Assembly (NCBI RefSeq): GCF_000419605.1
Contig: NZ_ATTI01000002.1
Span: forward strand, 1 to 64,000
Length of the DNA stretch: 64,000 nt
DNA from: Sphingomonas phyllosphaerae 5.2
GTDB taxonomy: Bacteria; Pseudomonadota; Alphaproteobacteria; Sphingomonadales; Sphingomonadaceae
Direction: 5' to 3'
Shown here: positions 43,191 through 51,304 of the stretch, piece after piece
Layout of the letters: every line of letters begins with the position of its first letter
Numbering within the stretch: position 1 is the first letter of the stretch
The notes under the pieces: generated by a model
What the model saw: only the letters and a program-made list of their open reading frames with translations
Databases searched by the model: none
What the model was told of the DNA's origin: nothing
Made by a program: the position numbers and the translations under genes

Positions 43191-44621
43191 CTTACTTAAC
43201 CTATTCACGGGCGCAATTCCTTTGGCAGCCGCAGTCGCGTCAGTCAGGAAGCACTCGCTGATCTCGATGAAGTCACCGGCCGCCGCATTCGGCATCAGAA
43301 TATCAAGTACCGCGCCGGTTGGCACGGGCGGCAGTGGGGCGTCTAACTTAATGAGCGTCGCGGTTGACGTGCTCGCTGGCGGGAAACTTAGGAGAACCAC
43401 GTCCGCACCCAAGGGAGACGCGTCCACCCTAATCTGGAGCGGCCTTGATGCGCGATAGACGAGCACGAGGTAGAACGGTTCGGAGACGCGGTAATCGCGC
43501 GATAGCGGGGCGTATAAGCCGATGATCGGGTTGCCCCCGCTCACGGTCGAGCACGTGACCCGTTGGGCATTAGGTTTGGGATTAGAAACCGCTAGTGTGA
43601 CGCTGTTGCCGATCGCTGTGAATTGACGACCCAACCTGGGAACGAGGACGTTCCGCTGCTCGCCGTAGCCGAGCACGTCGCCTTGGACGATTTGGTCGCC
43701 TCCGGTGATGAGATAGGCCTTTGTATCATCCAGCCGGAAGGTGCCATGCGCCGCTGCCTGCTGTGCCGGACTAAGGTAGCTGAGGAGGTTCACCGACCCA
43801 TAATCTTGCCCGTTCAATTGAGCCCCATTCTGGATCAGCGTCTCGCCGCCAGCCGGAATCACAAGGTAGCTTTGCGGCGTCCAGCCAAACGAGAGCGTAC
43901 CACCTTCAAAAATCGCGACCGCACCGTTATTTACGACCGTGGCCCGGTCCAGGTTCTCGCCGAAGTAGCAGGCGTGGAAGTTCGCGACGACTTGGCCGTT
44001 GAGGACCACGCCCCGACCCGAGCCATCCGTCGCGCCGCAATTCGAGAAAAGCAGCGAGTTGTTTCCATTCAGTAGTGTGCCATTGTTGTTCAGAAGCCAT
44101 TGGGTGTCTGAGCAACCGGCGATGTAGCAGCCGTAGAAGGCGCTATCGAAGTTGCTTCCTTCAAGTTGCCAGCCGACGGGGCCTCCCTCCACGCGGCAAT
44201 TATAGCGACGGGAGACCCATGTCTCGCGCTCCCAAGCATTCGCCACCCGTGCCGAACTAAGAAATACTCCATTCAACTCTGAGTGATGCCGGTTGCGGAT
44301 CCTAATACAATAGTCGGCCCTATTTGCGCCGTCGAGCTGGATGCCATTTATCTTGAAAGGCGAGTAGATGATCTCGTCGGGGCTCTCCGCGTCGATCATG
44401 GTCATGCCAACCGTTGCAGCGCGGAGCACGGTCTTTTTCATAGTCCCATAGATCTCGACCGTGCGGTTTCTTAGGTTAAGCGCTGTCCTGATAACGGCGG
44501 TTCGGCCGGGAAAGGAGAGCGGCTCGCCTTGCGCGTCGGCAGTATCGATCGCGGTTTGGATCGCCTGGCTGTCGTCGGTCACGCCATCGAACTTCGCGCC
44601 AAAGTTGGTCACGTACAGCAT
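43185..44621 (-). CDS. Right-handed beta-helix protein, lyase-like (paralogue 2)
   Basis: About 478 aa from ATG 44621 (GAGGAC upstream; GTG 44624 adjacent). It starts directly with VTNFGAKFDGVTDDSQAIQTA, the pectate-lyase-3 opening, with no signal peptide, unlike paralogue 1. Shared landmarks with paralogue 1 include RR.NCRV, GNNSLLFSNC versus GNDALLFQAC, CYFGE versus CYLGE, NPIIGL versus NPLIGL and YLVLVYRASRP versus YVVIVYAATRP. The last codons (RLSKC-stop) touch the neighbouring IS3 debris, so a few C-terminal residues may have been replaced. A polymer-trimming role is inferred from context. Confidence 0.75.
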   Translation of the reverse strand: MLYVTNFGAKFDGVTDDSQAIQTAIDTADAQGEPLSFPGRTAVIRTALNLRNRTVEIYGTMKKTVLRAATVGMTMIDAESPDEIIYSPFKINGIQLDGANRADYCIRIRNRHHSELNGVFLSSARVANAWERETWVSRRYNCRVEGGPVGWQLEGSNFDSAFYGCYIAGCSDTQWLLNNNGTLLNGNNSLLFSNCGATDGSGRGVVLNGQVVANFHACYFGENLDRATVVNNGAVAIFEGGTLSFGWTPQSYLVIPAGGETLIQNGAQLNGQDYGSVNLLSYLSPAQQAAAHGTFRLDDTKAYLITGGDQIVQGDVLGYGEQRNVLVPRLGRQFTAIGNSVTLAVSNPKPNAQRVTCSTVSGGNPIIGLYAPLSRDYRVSEPFYLVLVYRASRPLQIRVDASPLGADVVLLSFPPASTSTATLIKLDAPLPPVPTGAVLDILMPNAAAGDFIEISECFLTDATAAAKGIAPVNRLSKC

Positions 44622-45155
44622 CACTCGTGTCCTCGACCTGTTTATTTCGGGAGGACCCTCAGCATAGGCTTACGAGGAAAGGAAGGCGCTTTTTTCAGCC
44701 ACACTCCGCGCGTCATCAGCGTCGATCAAGACGGCAATCGAAGGAACGCTGATTCGGTTTTGGAGCGAAGGTCCTTGGAGTGGCGGCATCGATCGGAACC
44801 GGTGTCGTCATCCTCCATACGGCTTCGCATAGCGAGAGCACGCCCAAGGCGGCGGACCTGATACTGCGCTTGTGTCAGCCAATCTACATGGACCTTCGTG
44901 CCATGTAGAAGACGGTTGAGTTGTTGAAGTTAATTGGGAAAGCCGCGTTTGCTGTCCTCAACAGCGTGCCGCATCAAAGCACTGACGGCCAAGAGGGGGC
45001 TGACATGGTCATGTTGTTACTCGTGCTTGAGGTAACGGATGCTTCGTTTGGCAATGGCGTGGCGTTCGGCCGCTGCATGATTTCAGGCCAAGCGGCACAG
45101 GGGCTCGAACCGCATAAGTTACCGGCATTTATGTTGCCCGTGGCGCAGTATTTTC

Positions 45156-45172
45156 GACCGGTGTCACCGGTC
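45156..45172. repeat. 17-bp perfect palindrome
   Basis: GACCGGTG-T-CACCGGTC is a perfect inverted repeat with 8-bp arms. It lies next to the end of the IS3 fragment. It could be an operator, a hairpin or an IS-end relic; no function is assigned. Confidence 0.5.
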
Positions 45173-45380
45173 AAGCGATGTGTAAGGACCGCTCTCGCTA
45201 TAATCCCGTCGCCGGCCATCGATCTTGGTCCGATCATCCGCCAACGACAGGTGCCAGTGTACGTTCATCCTGCTGCGAAAGCGGCCGTTCAACGTCTCTA
45301 CGAAGGTATTGTCGGTCGCCTTTCCCAATCGGCTGAACTCCAACGTCACAACGTTGTCATAGTCCAGCGATCCAACGCGT
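45164..45380 (-). pseudogene. IS3-family transposase fragment, inverted relative to 15.8 kb
   Basis: The minus strand encodes VTLEFSRLGKATDNTFVETL, NGRFRSRMNVHWHLSLADD and RRDYSESGPYTSL. This parallels the fragment at 15,786-16,097 (VTLDFSRPGKPTDNAFVESF, RRDYNESSPHTSL) but is more diverged, with a frameshift near 45,365 and loss of the C-terminus. Confidence 0.8.
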
Positions 45381-45514
45381 GCCGCTGGTGTTTAGTCCCG
45401 GCATCTGGTGGATCGGATCGACGATGAACCGGTCTGGCTCTGACGTTCAGATCTTGGCGATGTATTCGTAGGGAGTGAATCGCCCCGGGTCTGCCGGAGG
45501 CCTTGAGTTGTGAG

Positions 45515-46420
45515 TCACGCCGCCATATCGATGTTGTTCACGGCAGCATAATATTGATCTTCGGCTTCGGCCGGCGGGATGTTGCCGATGGGCTCCAGCA
45601 GCCGGCGATGGTTGAACCAGTCGACCCATTCGAGGGTCGCGTATTCCACCGCTTCGAAAGATCGCCAGGGCCCACGGCGATGGATGACCTCGGCCTTGTA
45701 GAGGCCGTTGATCGTCTCGGCCAAAGCGTTGTCATAGCTGTCGCCGACGCTGCCAACCGAGGGCTCGATCCCGGCCTCGGCTAGGCGCTCGGTGTACTTG
45801 ATGGACACATATTGCGACCCCCGGTCGCTATGATGGATGAGGCCGCCCCGATGGGCCGGCCGACGATCGTGAAGCGCCTGTTCCAAGGCATCGAGGACGA
45901 AGCTGGCATGCGCCGTCCTGCTGGCCCGCCAGCCGACGATCCGCCGAGGATAGGTATCGATGACGAAGGCGACGTAGACGAACCCCGCCCAGGTCGCGAC
46001 GTAGGTGAAGTCTGAGACCCACAGCATGTTCGGCGCTGGTGCGTAGAACTGGCGGTTGACGTGATCGAGCGGGCACGGCGCCGCCTTGTCGCTGATTGTG
46101 GTGCGCACCGGCTTGCCCCGGATTACGCCTGCCAGGCCCATCTCGCGCATCAGTCGCGCGACCGTACAGCGGGCGCCGGGCACTCCCTCCCGTATCATCT
46201 GCCGCCAGACCTTGCGCACGCCGTAGACCGCGAAGTTCTCGGCGAACACGCGCGCGATCTCGGGCTTGAGAGCAACATCGTGCCGTGCCCGCGCCGACAG
46301 GCGTGTCGGATCCTGTCGCTGCGCGATACGCTCGTGGTAGGTGGATGGGGCGATCGGCAGGACACGGCAGATCGGCTCGACCCCATAGGCATCGCGGTGA
46401 TCGTCAATGAACGCGATCAT
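45515..46420 (-). CDS. IS3-family transposase OrfB (integrase core)
   Basis: 301 aa. The HTH-like leader ([25 protein letters not shown]) and rve core are complete: [34 protein letters not shown] and [17 protein letters not shown] supply the three DDE residues. It overlaps the end of orfA by 4 bases in another frame, as expected for an OrfAB fusion made by -1 frameshifting. Confidence 0.92.
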   Translation of the reverse strand: MIAFIDDHRDAYGVEPICRVLPIAPSTYHERIAQRQDPTRLSARARHDVALKPEIARVFAENFAVYGVRKVWRQMIREGVPGARCTVARLMREMGLAGVIRGKPVRTTISDKAAPCPLDHVNRQFYAPAPNMLWVSDFTYVATWAGFVYVAFVIDTYPRRIVGWRASRTAHASFVLDALEQALHDRRPAHRGGLIHHSDRGSQYVSIKYTERLAEAGIEPSVGSVGDSYDNALAETINGLYKAEVIHRRGPWRSFEAVEYATLEWVDWFNHRRLLEPIGNIPPAEAEDQYYAAVNNIDMAA

Positions 46421-46743
46421 CGCCGGAACGGGCGGTCGAGCTCCGCCTGCGCAAAATATGCGGACGCCTTGCGCAGAATCTCGTTGGCCTGCCGCAGCTC
46501 GCGGACCTCCCGCTCTAGCGCCTTCATCTTGTCGGCAACCTCGGTCGGGACACCGGCACGCTTGCCGCTGTTGACCTCAGCCTTCTTCACCCACTCATGC
46601 AGCGTCTGCGGAACGCAGCCGATCTTCTCCGCGATCGACACCACGGCTGCCCATCGAGAAGAATGATCCCGCTCGTGGTCGAAAACCATCCGTACCGCGC
46701 GTTCCCGAACTTCCGGCGCAAACTTGTTCGTCGTCTTGCTCAT
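46417..46743 (-). CDS. IS3-family transposase OrfA
   Basis: 108 aa. The helix-turn-helix ([20 protein letters not shown] ... [21 protein letters not shown]) is followed by a leucine-zipper-like coil ([30 protein letters not shown]), the standard OrfA layout. Confidence 0.92.
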   Translation of the reverse strand: MSKTTNKFAPEVRERAVRMVFDHERDHSSRWAAVVSIAEKIGCVPQTLHEWVKKAEVNSGKRAGVPTEVADKMKALEREVRELRQANEILRKASAYFAQAELDRPFRR

Positions 46744-46796
46744 ACAGGCTCCACCTTCTCAGGAGTTGGAGCCTCCGGCAAACCCGGGGCGGTTCA

Positions 46797-47669
46797 GAGT
46801 GAGGCCGCTGAGCGTCTTAAGCCGGCGGGCGAAGTTGTAGGCGGCCATGAAGTCGGCGAGGTGCGTCCGCAGCTGGTCGTGGCTCTCGTAATGGAAGCGT
46901 TTGACGGTCGCCTCCTTGATGGTCCGGTTCATCAGTTCGGCCTGCCCATTGGTCCACGGGTGGTTCGGCTTTGTCAGTCGGTGCTCGATATCGTTCGCCT
47001 CGCAGATCATGTCGAACCGCATCTGACGCGACCAGGCGGTGTTGCGGTTACGAGGCTGGTCGGCAAACTGGATGCCGTTGTCGGTCAGGATGGTGTGGAT
47101 GCGGTACGGCACGGCCTTCAGCAGGTGTTCGAGGAACTCCCACGCAGTTCGCCTGTCAGCCTTCTCAACCAATTGGGTGACCGCGAACTTGGCGGGTAGC
47201 GGTCGATGCCGACGAACAGGTACAGTTTGCCTTCGGCAGTCTGCACCTCGGCGATATCGATGTGAAAGAAGCCGATGGGATAACGCTTGAAGCGCTGGCG
47301 CTTCGGTTTTTCGCCCTCGATATCCGGCAGGCGGGATATGCCGGGCCGCTGGAGGCAACGATGCAGCGCTGAGCGCGTCAACTGCGGGATCGATGGCTGC
47401 AACGCGTAGAGGCAGTCGTCGAGCGGCAGCAGTGTGTGCCGTCGGAACGCCACAACCATCGCCTCTTCAGCCTCGGTCAAGGTAGTCGAATGAGGGGCCT
47501 TCGGCCCGGTCTTTATATCCTCGACCGTTGCCCTCTTACGCCACTTCGCGACTGTCTTCGGATTGATCCCCAGCTCACGGCTCAGCGTCGCGAGCGAAGC
47601 TTGCGATCGCTGTATTGCTGCTCGGACGGCGTGCGTGGTCGTGGCGCTCCCGTGACGAACTTGTCCCAT
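46797..47669 (-). pseudogene. IS481-family transposase, frameshifted and interrupted (copy 2)
   Basis: The first reading frame from ATG 47669 encodes the same 183 residues as copy 1, including the lesion CGCTACCCGCCAAGTTC. The second frame differs from copy 1 at several residues (ANDIEHRL versus ANGIEHRL, GQAELMNR versus GQVERMNR, QLRTHL versus QLGTHL) and is cut at LKTLSGLTL by the IS3 element; its last 29 codons lie at 45,388-45,475. Confidence 0.87.
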
Positions 47670-47730
47670 GCGGCTTCCTTCCATTCCAACGAAAGGATCG
47701 CACCATCAAACCGTGGGATCAAACACCTAC

Positions 47731-47808
47731 GGCCGCGCGATCCTGCGCGCCGTGGAGGACCTGCGCGCCGTGGAGGATCGGGTATCGTTGTCCGCAATAT
47801 CAAAATGA
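47731..47808 (+). pseudogene. Possible C-terminal gene remnant with an 18-bp duplication
   Basis: The frame directly after the IS481 end reads GRAILRAVEDLRAVEDRVSL... to a TGA at 47,808. CTGCGCGCCGTGGAGGAC is duplicated in tandem (47,743-47,760 and 47,761-47,778, last base T). It may be the tail of a chromosomal gene cut by the IS. The family is not recognised and the call is weak. Confidence 0.35.
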
Positions 47809-47896
47809 TTTGCGCATGACATCTTGGTTAGAATCCGATTGACGCTGCCGCGGCGACGGGACAGTCTTCCACGAAACTTCCCATAGGGAGACGAAA

Positions 47897-48493
47897 GTGG
47901 CGGTGGACTACGGGTCAAGGGCACGAATTGCGGCGGCATCGTCGCTGGTTCTGGTTGCCGCCGACGCTGCCGCGCAACCCGCCGCGATCCCGTCCGCTCC
48001 CAGCCAGCCTTCCGCCAACCCGGCAGCCGCCGACCTGCCGGCGCCGGCAGCCGCCACGCCCGCGCTGCTGTGGCAGGACGTCACCTCGCTCGGCGTCACC
48101 TGCCTCGTCCACACCGCCGACGGTATCGCCACCGGCGCGCTCCACGACCGCCTCTGCGCCGCCGTCACCGCGCAGGCCGCGAAGGGCGCGCCGGTGCCCG
48201 TCACCGCCGCGGCGCTCGGCGGTGCGGCGCTGGCGCCGGGGCGGGTCACCTTGCTGGTGCAGGCCTCCGTTGAGGACGTGCGCGGCGCCGGGGTCGTCGC
48301 GCTGACGATCCGCCCGTTCCGCAACGCCGCCGAGGCCGGGCAGCTGTTCGGCGCGCCGCCGCGCGTCGTGGCGGCCGACGACCTGCCGGCGCTCGAGCGC
48401 GCGGTCGCCGGGCTGCTCGCCGCGACGCTGCCGTGGCAGGCCGCGGTGGGCTCGCATGCGCGGCCACTGCCCGCCGGGCGCCCGCGACGATGA
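47897..48493 (+). CDS. Small secreted Ala-rich protein upstream of the M10 protease
   Basis: 198 aa from GTG 47897, with GGGAGA about 8 bases upstream. The N-terminus (ARIAAASSLVLVAADAAAQ) resembles a short signal peptide; an Ala/Pro linker follows to about residue 55. A compact domain (LLWQDVTSLGVTCLVHTADG, ALHDRLCAAV, GRVTLLVQASVEDVRGAGVV) with two cysteines runs to about residue 185. I do not recognise the family. It lies 83 bp before the M10 metalloprotease gene on the same strand, so a chaperone, inhibitor or accessory role is conceivable but unproven. A decayed duplicate lies at 15,236-15,705. Confidence 0.65.
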   Translation: MAVDYGSRARIAAASSLVLVAADAAAQPAAIPSAPSQPSANPAAADLPAPAAATPALLWQDVTSLGVTCLVHTADGIATGALHDRLCAAVTAQAAKGAPVPVTAAALGGAALAPGRVTLLVQASVEDVRGAGVVALTIRPFRNAAEAGQLFGAPPRVVAADDLPALERAVAGLLAATLPWQAAVGSHARPLPAGRPRR

Positions 48494-48527
48494 TGCTTCG
48501 CGTCTGGCCGACGCCCACGGCACGCCG

Positions 48528-48562
48528 AAATCACATGATAAAATCACACGATAAAATCACAC
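48528..48562 (+). repeat. 13-bp tandem repeat, 2.7 copies, before the M10 start
   Basis: AAATCACATGATA, AAATCACACGATA, AAATCACAC run head to tail and end directly at the AGGGAG ribosome-binding site of the protease gene. Copy number here would change the leader length and possibly translation. Confidence 0.85.
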
Positions 48563-48576
48563 AGGGAGTCGAGTAG

Positions 48577-50973
48577 ATGACGATCGGGAACACTGCCGAG
48601 ATCGAACAGCTGATCCGGCATTCGGAACACCAGACCGAGCTGCTCAAGGGCGTCGCCTGCACCTGTCCGGCCTGCACCGGGGGCATCCAGAAGGACGTCG
48701 GGCTGGTCGATCCGATGGCCGGGCTGAAGCTGACCGGCGAGCAGGGCTCGGTCGATTACCTCGCCGGCACCACCGCGGCGAACGGCAAGCAGATCTGGTC
48801 GGCCGATCAGATCGCCGCCTATCTCAACCGCTCGGGCGCGAGCTGGGTCGGCGGGCCGGATCCGGCGCGGCAGGTCGACAGCAACGTGCGCGAGATCACC
48901 TTCGGCTTCTATGAGAACAAGGAGCAGCTGCTCGACAACGGCTACGCCTATACCGAGAACGGCCAGGACTACGCCTTCGACGAATATTTCAACTTCGCCG
49001 CCTTCAACACCGATCAGCGCGTCGCCGCGCGGCAGGCGATGGGCTTCTGGGACGATGTCGTTTCGGTGACGTTCAAGGAAGTCAGCAACGTCTATCGCGC
49101 CGACATCACCTTCGGCAGCCTCGCCAACGCGCCGCAGACGCAGGCCTATGCCTATCTGCCGCAGGGCACGCTGGTGGACGGTGACGTCGCGCTCAACGCG
49201 CAGATCGAGCGCGTCGCCGGCGACGTGTGGGTGTCGGCCAGCCAGGCCAGCAACTTCCAGCTGACCCCGGGCGGCTACGGCCTCAACACGCTGACCCACG
49301 AACTGGGCCATGCGATCGGCCTGTCGCATCCGGGCAATTACAACTTCGGCCCCGGCTTTGCGGTGAATTACCAGAACGGCGCCGAATATTACCAGGATTC
49401 GCGCAACTACACGATCATGTCCTACTGGAACCCGGGCGACATCGGCGCGGGCGACATCGACTGGAACACGTTCGCGCGCGCCTATGGCGGCACGCCGATG
49501 ATCCACGACATCCTGGCGGTGCAGAAGATGTACGGCGCGGACACCACCACGCGCACCGGCGACACCGTCTATGGCTTCAACGCGACCGCCGGCAAGGACG
49601 TGTTCGACTTCACGGTCAACAAGGCGCCGATCGTGACGATCTGGGATGCCGGCGGCAACGACACGCTCGACGCCTCGGGCTATCGCACCGATCAGGAGAT
49701 CAACCTGAACCCGGGCTCGCTGAGCAGCATCGGCGGCGTGACGCTGGCCGACGTGCGTGAGCGGCTCGGCTTCGAGCAGGTCAACGCCAACCGCGCCACG
49801 CTCGGTTACCCGCCGCTCACGCGCGCCAATTACGACTCGCTCTATGCGCAGTTGATCGCCGGGCAGCGCAACCTGAGCCTGACCGACAACGTCGGCATCG
49901 CCTATGGCGCGACGATCGAGAATGCGGTCGGCGGCAGCGGCAACGACCTCGTGATCGGCAATGCGGTGGTCAATCGCCTCGACGGCGGGCTGGGCACCGA
50001 CATCGTCAGCTACCGTGACGCGCAGGCCGCCGTTTCGGTCTCGTTGCTGAACGGGCGCGGCTATGCCGGCGACGCACGGGGCGATTATTATCGCGGCTTC
50101 GAGGGCGTAGAGGGCAGCCGGTTCGACGACGCGCTGGCCGGCGACAACGCCAGCAACGTGCTGATCGGCGGCGCGGGCGCGGACTCGCTCAACGGCAACG
50201 GCGGGTTCGACACCGCCAGCTACCGTTATTCGACGACGGGCGTCACCGTTTCGCTGCTGTCGAACCGCGGCACCGCCGGCGACGCGCTGGGCGACAAGCT
50301 GATCAGCATCGAGGCGCTGGAAGGCGGGCGCGGCGATGATGCGCTGACCGGCTCGAACAACGCCGACACGCTGACCGGCAACGCCGGCAACGACCAGCTG
50401 TTCGGCAACGGCGGCGACGATACGCTGGACGGCGGGGCCGGGAACGACATCCTGTACGGCCAGGCCGGCGACGACTGGCTGGCGGGCGGGAGCGGCGCGG
50501 ACCAGCTCTATGGCGGCGCGGGCATCGACACGCTGTACGGCGGCGATGGCGACGACATCCTGGACGGCGTGTTCGACAATGACGTGCTGTTCGGCGGTGC
50601 CGGCAACGACACGATGCAGGGCGGCGCTGGCGATGACCTGCTCTACGGCGGTGCGGGCAACAACATCATGACCGGTGGCGCGGGGGCCGACACCTTCCGC
50701 TTCACCGATCTGGGCGCGAAGGACACGATCCGCGATTTCACGCGTGGCGTCGACTTCCTCGACCTCAGCCTGCTCGACGCGAAGACCGGCGGCGCGGTCG
50801 ATCCGTTCAAGTGGGTCGGCGCGGCGGCGTTCAGCAACACCGCGGGCGAGCTGCGCGCGTTCACGCTGGACGGCCTCAACTATGTCGAGGGTGACGTGAA
50901 CGGCGACGGCGTCGCCGACTTCTCGATCCAGACCAACATCAAGATCATCCAGGCCGACATCCTCTTCGCCTGA
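48577..50973 (+). CDS. Serralysin-like M10 metalloprotease with RTX repeats
   Basis: 798 aa from ATG 48577 (AGGGAG upstream). The catalytic domain has LTHELGHAIGLSHPG (HExxHxxGxxH zinc site, about residues 240-250) and the Met-turn YTIMSYW (about 279-285). Gly/Asp-rich RTX nonapeptides (GGAGNDTLDG-like) fill about residues 445-705, and the C-terminus is a hydrophobic type I secretion-like end. There is no Sec signal, so export by a type I system is expected; none is encoded in the window. Unusually, the N-terminus contains CTCPACTGG, while classical serralysins are nearly cysteine-free. A GC hairpin follows the stop. Confidence 0.9.
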   Translation: MTIGNTAEIEQLIRHSEHQTELLKGVACTCPACTGGIQKDVGLVDPMAGLKLTGEQGSVDYLAGTTAANGKQIWSADQIAAYLNRSGASWVGGPDPARQVDSNVREITFGFYENKEQLLDNGYAYTENGQDYAFDEYFNFAAFNTDQRVAARQAMGFWDDVVSVTFKEVSNVYRADITFGSLANAPQTQAYAYLPQGTLVDGDVALNAQIERVAGDVWVSASQASNFQLTPGGYGLNTLTHELGHAIGLSHPGNYNFGPGFAVNYQNGAEYYQDSRNYTIMSYWNPGDIGAGDIDWNTFARAYGGTPMIHDILAVQKMYGADTTTRTGDTVYGFNATAGKDVFDFTVNKAPIVTIWDAGGNDTLDASGYRTDQEINLNPGSLSSIGGVTLADVRERLGFEQVNANRATLGYPPLTRANYDSLYAQLIAGQRNLSLTDNVGIAYGATIENAVGGSGNDLVIGNAVVNRLDGGLGTDIVSYRDAQAAVSVSLLNGRGYAGDARGDYYRGFEGVEGSRFDDALAGDNASNVLIGGAGADSLNGNGGFDTASYRYSTTGVTVSLLSNRGTAGDALGDKLISIEALEGGRGDDALTGSNNADTLTGNAGNDQLFGNGGDDTLDGGAGNDILYGQAGDDWLAGGSGADQLYGGAGIDTLYGGDGDDILDGVFDNDVLFGGAGNDTMQGGAGDDLLYGGAGNNIMTGGAGADTFRFTDLGAKDTIRDFTRGVDFLDLSLLDAKTGGAVDPFKWVGAAAFSNTAGELRAFTLDGLNYVEGDVNGDGVADFSIQTNIKIIQADILFA

Positions 50974-50981
50974 TCGACATC

Positions 50982-51005
50982 GCCGCGGGCAGCGACGCCC
51001 GCGGC
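50982..51005 (+). terminator. GC-rich hairpin after the M10 gene
   Basis: GCCGCGGGC-AGCGAC-GCCCGCGGC is a perfect 9-bp stem with a 6-base loop, 8 bp after the stop. There is no T-tract. Confidence 0.6.
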
Positions 51006-51304
51006 ACCGGCATGACGCGCACGGCGCGGGGAGGGCGACCTTCCCGCGCCGTTCGCATGGATGCGGGATGGGACCAAAGCCGGCCCATAAACCGCTTCGC
51101 TTCCGAGTGCCTCGTAGACGCAGGTCGCCGAAGACGTTTGAATAACAAAAAATGGTATTGTTTAAGTATTCGAATGGTGACACATCCGTGAATGCTGACG
51201 CCGGGGAGATCAGCGAACATCGTTCCAGCGTAGACCCTGCCGGTAAAGGCGGGCGGCGCGAGCATCTCCGGCGCTTCAGGGAGCGTGCAAGGGGAGATAC
51301 GATC
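51006..51304 (+). promoter_or_regulatory. Upstream region of the TonB-dependent receptor
   Basis: 299 bp without a gene. An AT-rich patch (TTGAATAACAAAAAATGG, 51,138-51,155, followed by TATTGTTTAAGTATTCGAAT) stands out in GC-rich surroundings and is the likely promoter. An in-frame ATG at 51,152 exists, but its codons do not resemble the family. GGGGAGA precedes the ATG at 51,305. Confidence 0.4.

Larger units (their letters stand above)
44640..45383. other. IS debris without an intact gene
   Basis: About 740 bp between the beta-helix gene and the IS481 copy 2. Apart from an IS3 fragment (45,164-45,380) and a 17-bp palindrome, I recognise nothing. An open plus-strand frame from 44,921 has no family features and crosses the IS fragment antisense. 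Confidence 0.5.
45476..46796 (-). mobile_element. Intact IS3-family element inside IS481 copy 2
   Basis: 1,321 bp. The left end TGAATCGCCCCGGGTCTGCC and the right end, read on the minus strand, TGAACCGCCCCGGGTTTGCC form terminal inverted repeats, flanked by GAG on both sides (45,473-45,475 and 46,797-46,799), a 3-bp target duplication. It carries complete overlapping orfA and orfB. It is the only IS in the window that looks fully intact and is probably the latest insertion. Confidence 0.92.
45388..47726 (-). mobile_element. IS481-type insertion sequence, copy 2, interrupted by IS3
   Basis: Ends GTGTTTAGTCCC (left) and GATCAAACAC (right) match copy 1 in inverse orientation. Subtracting the inner IS3 element (1,321 bp) and one 3-bp duplication leaves 1,015 bp, exactly the length of copy 1. 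The 4-bp flanks (GCTG and CTAC) do not match each other, so no target duplication survives here, unlike copy 1. Confidence 0.87.

Noticed and set aside
44921..45427. Plus-strand open frame of 168 aa between beta-helix gene 2 and IS481 copy 2
   Set aside because: No recognisable domain; its second half is antisense to an IS3 transposase fragment and its end runs into the IS481 element.
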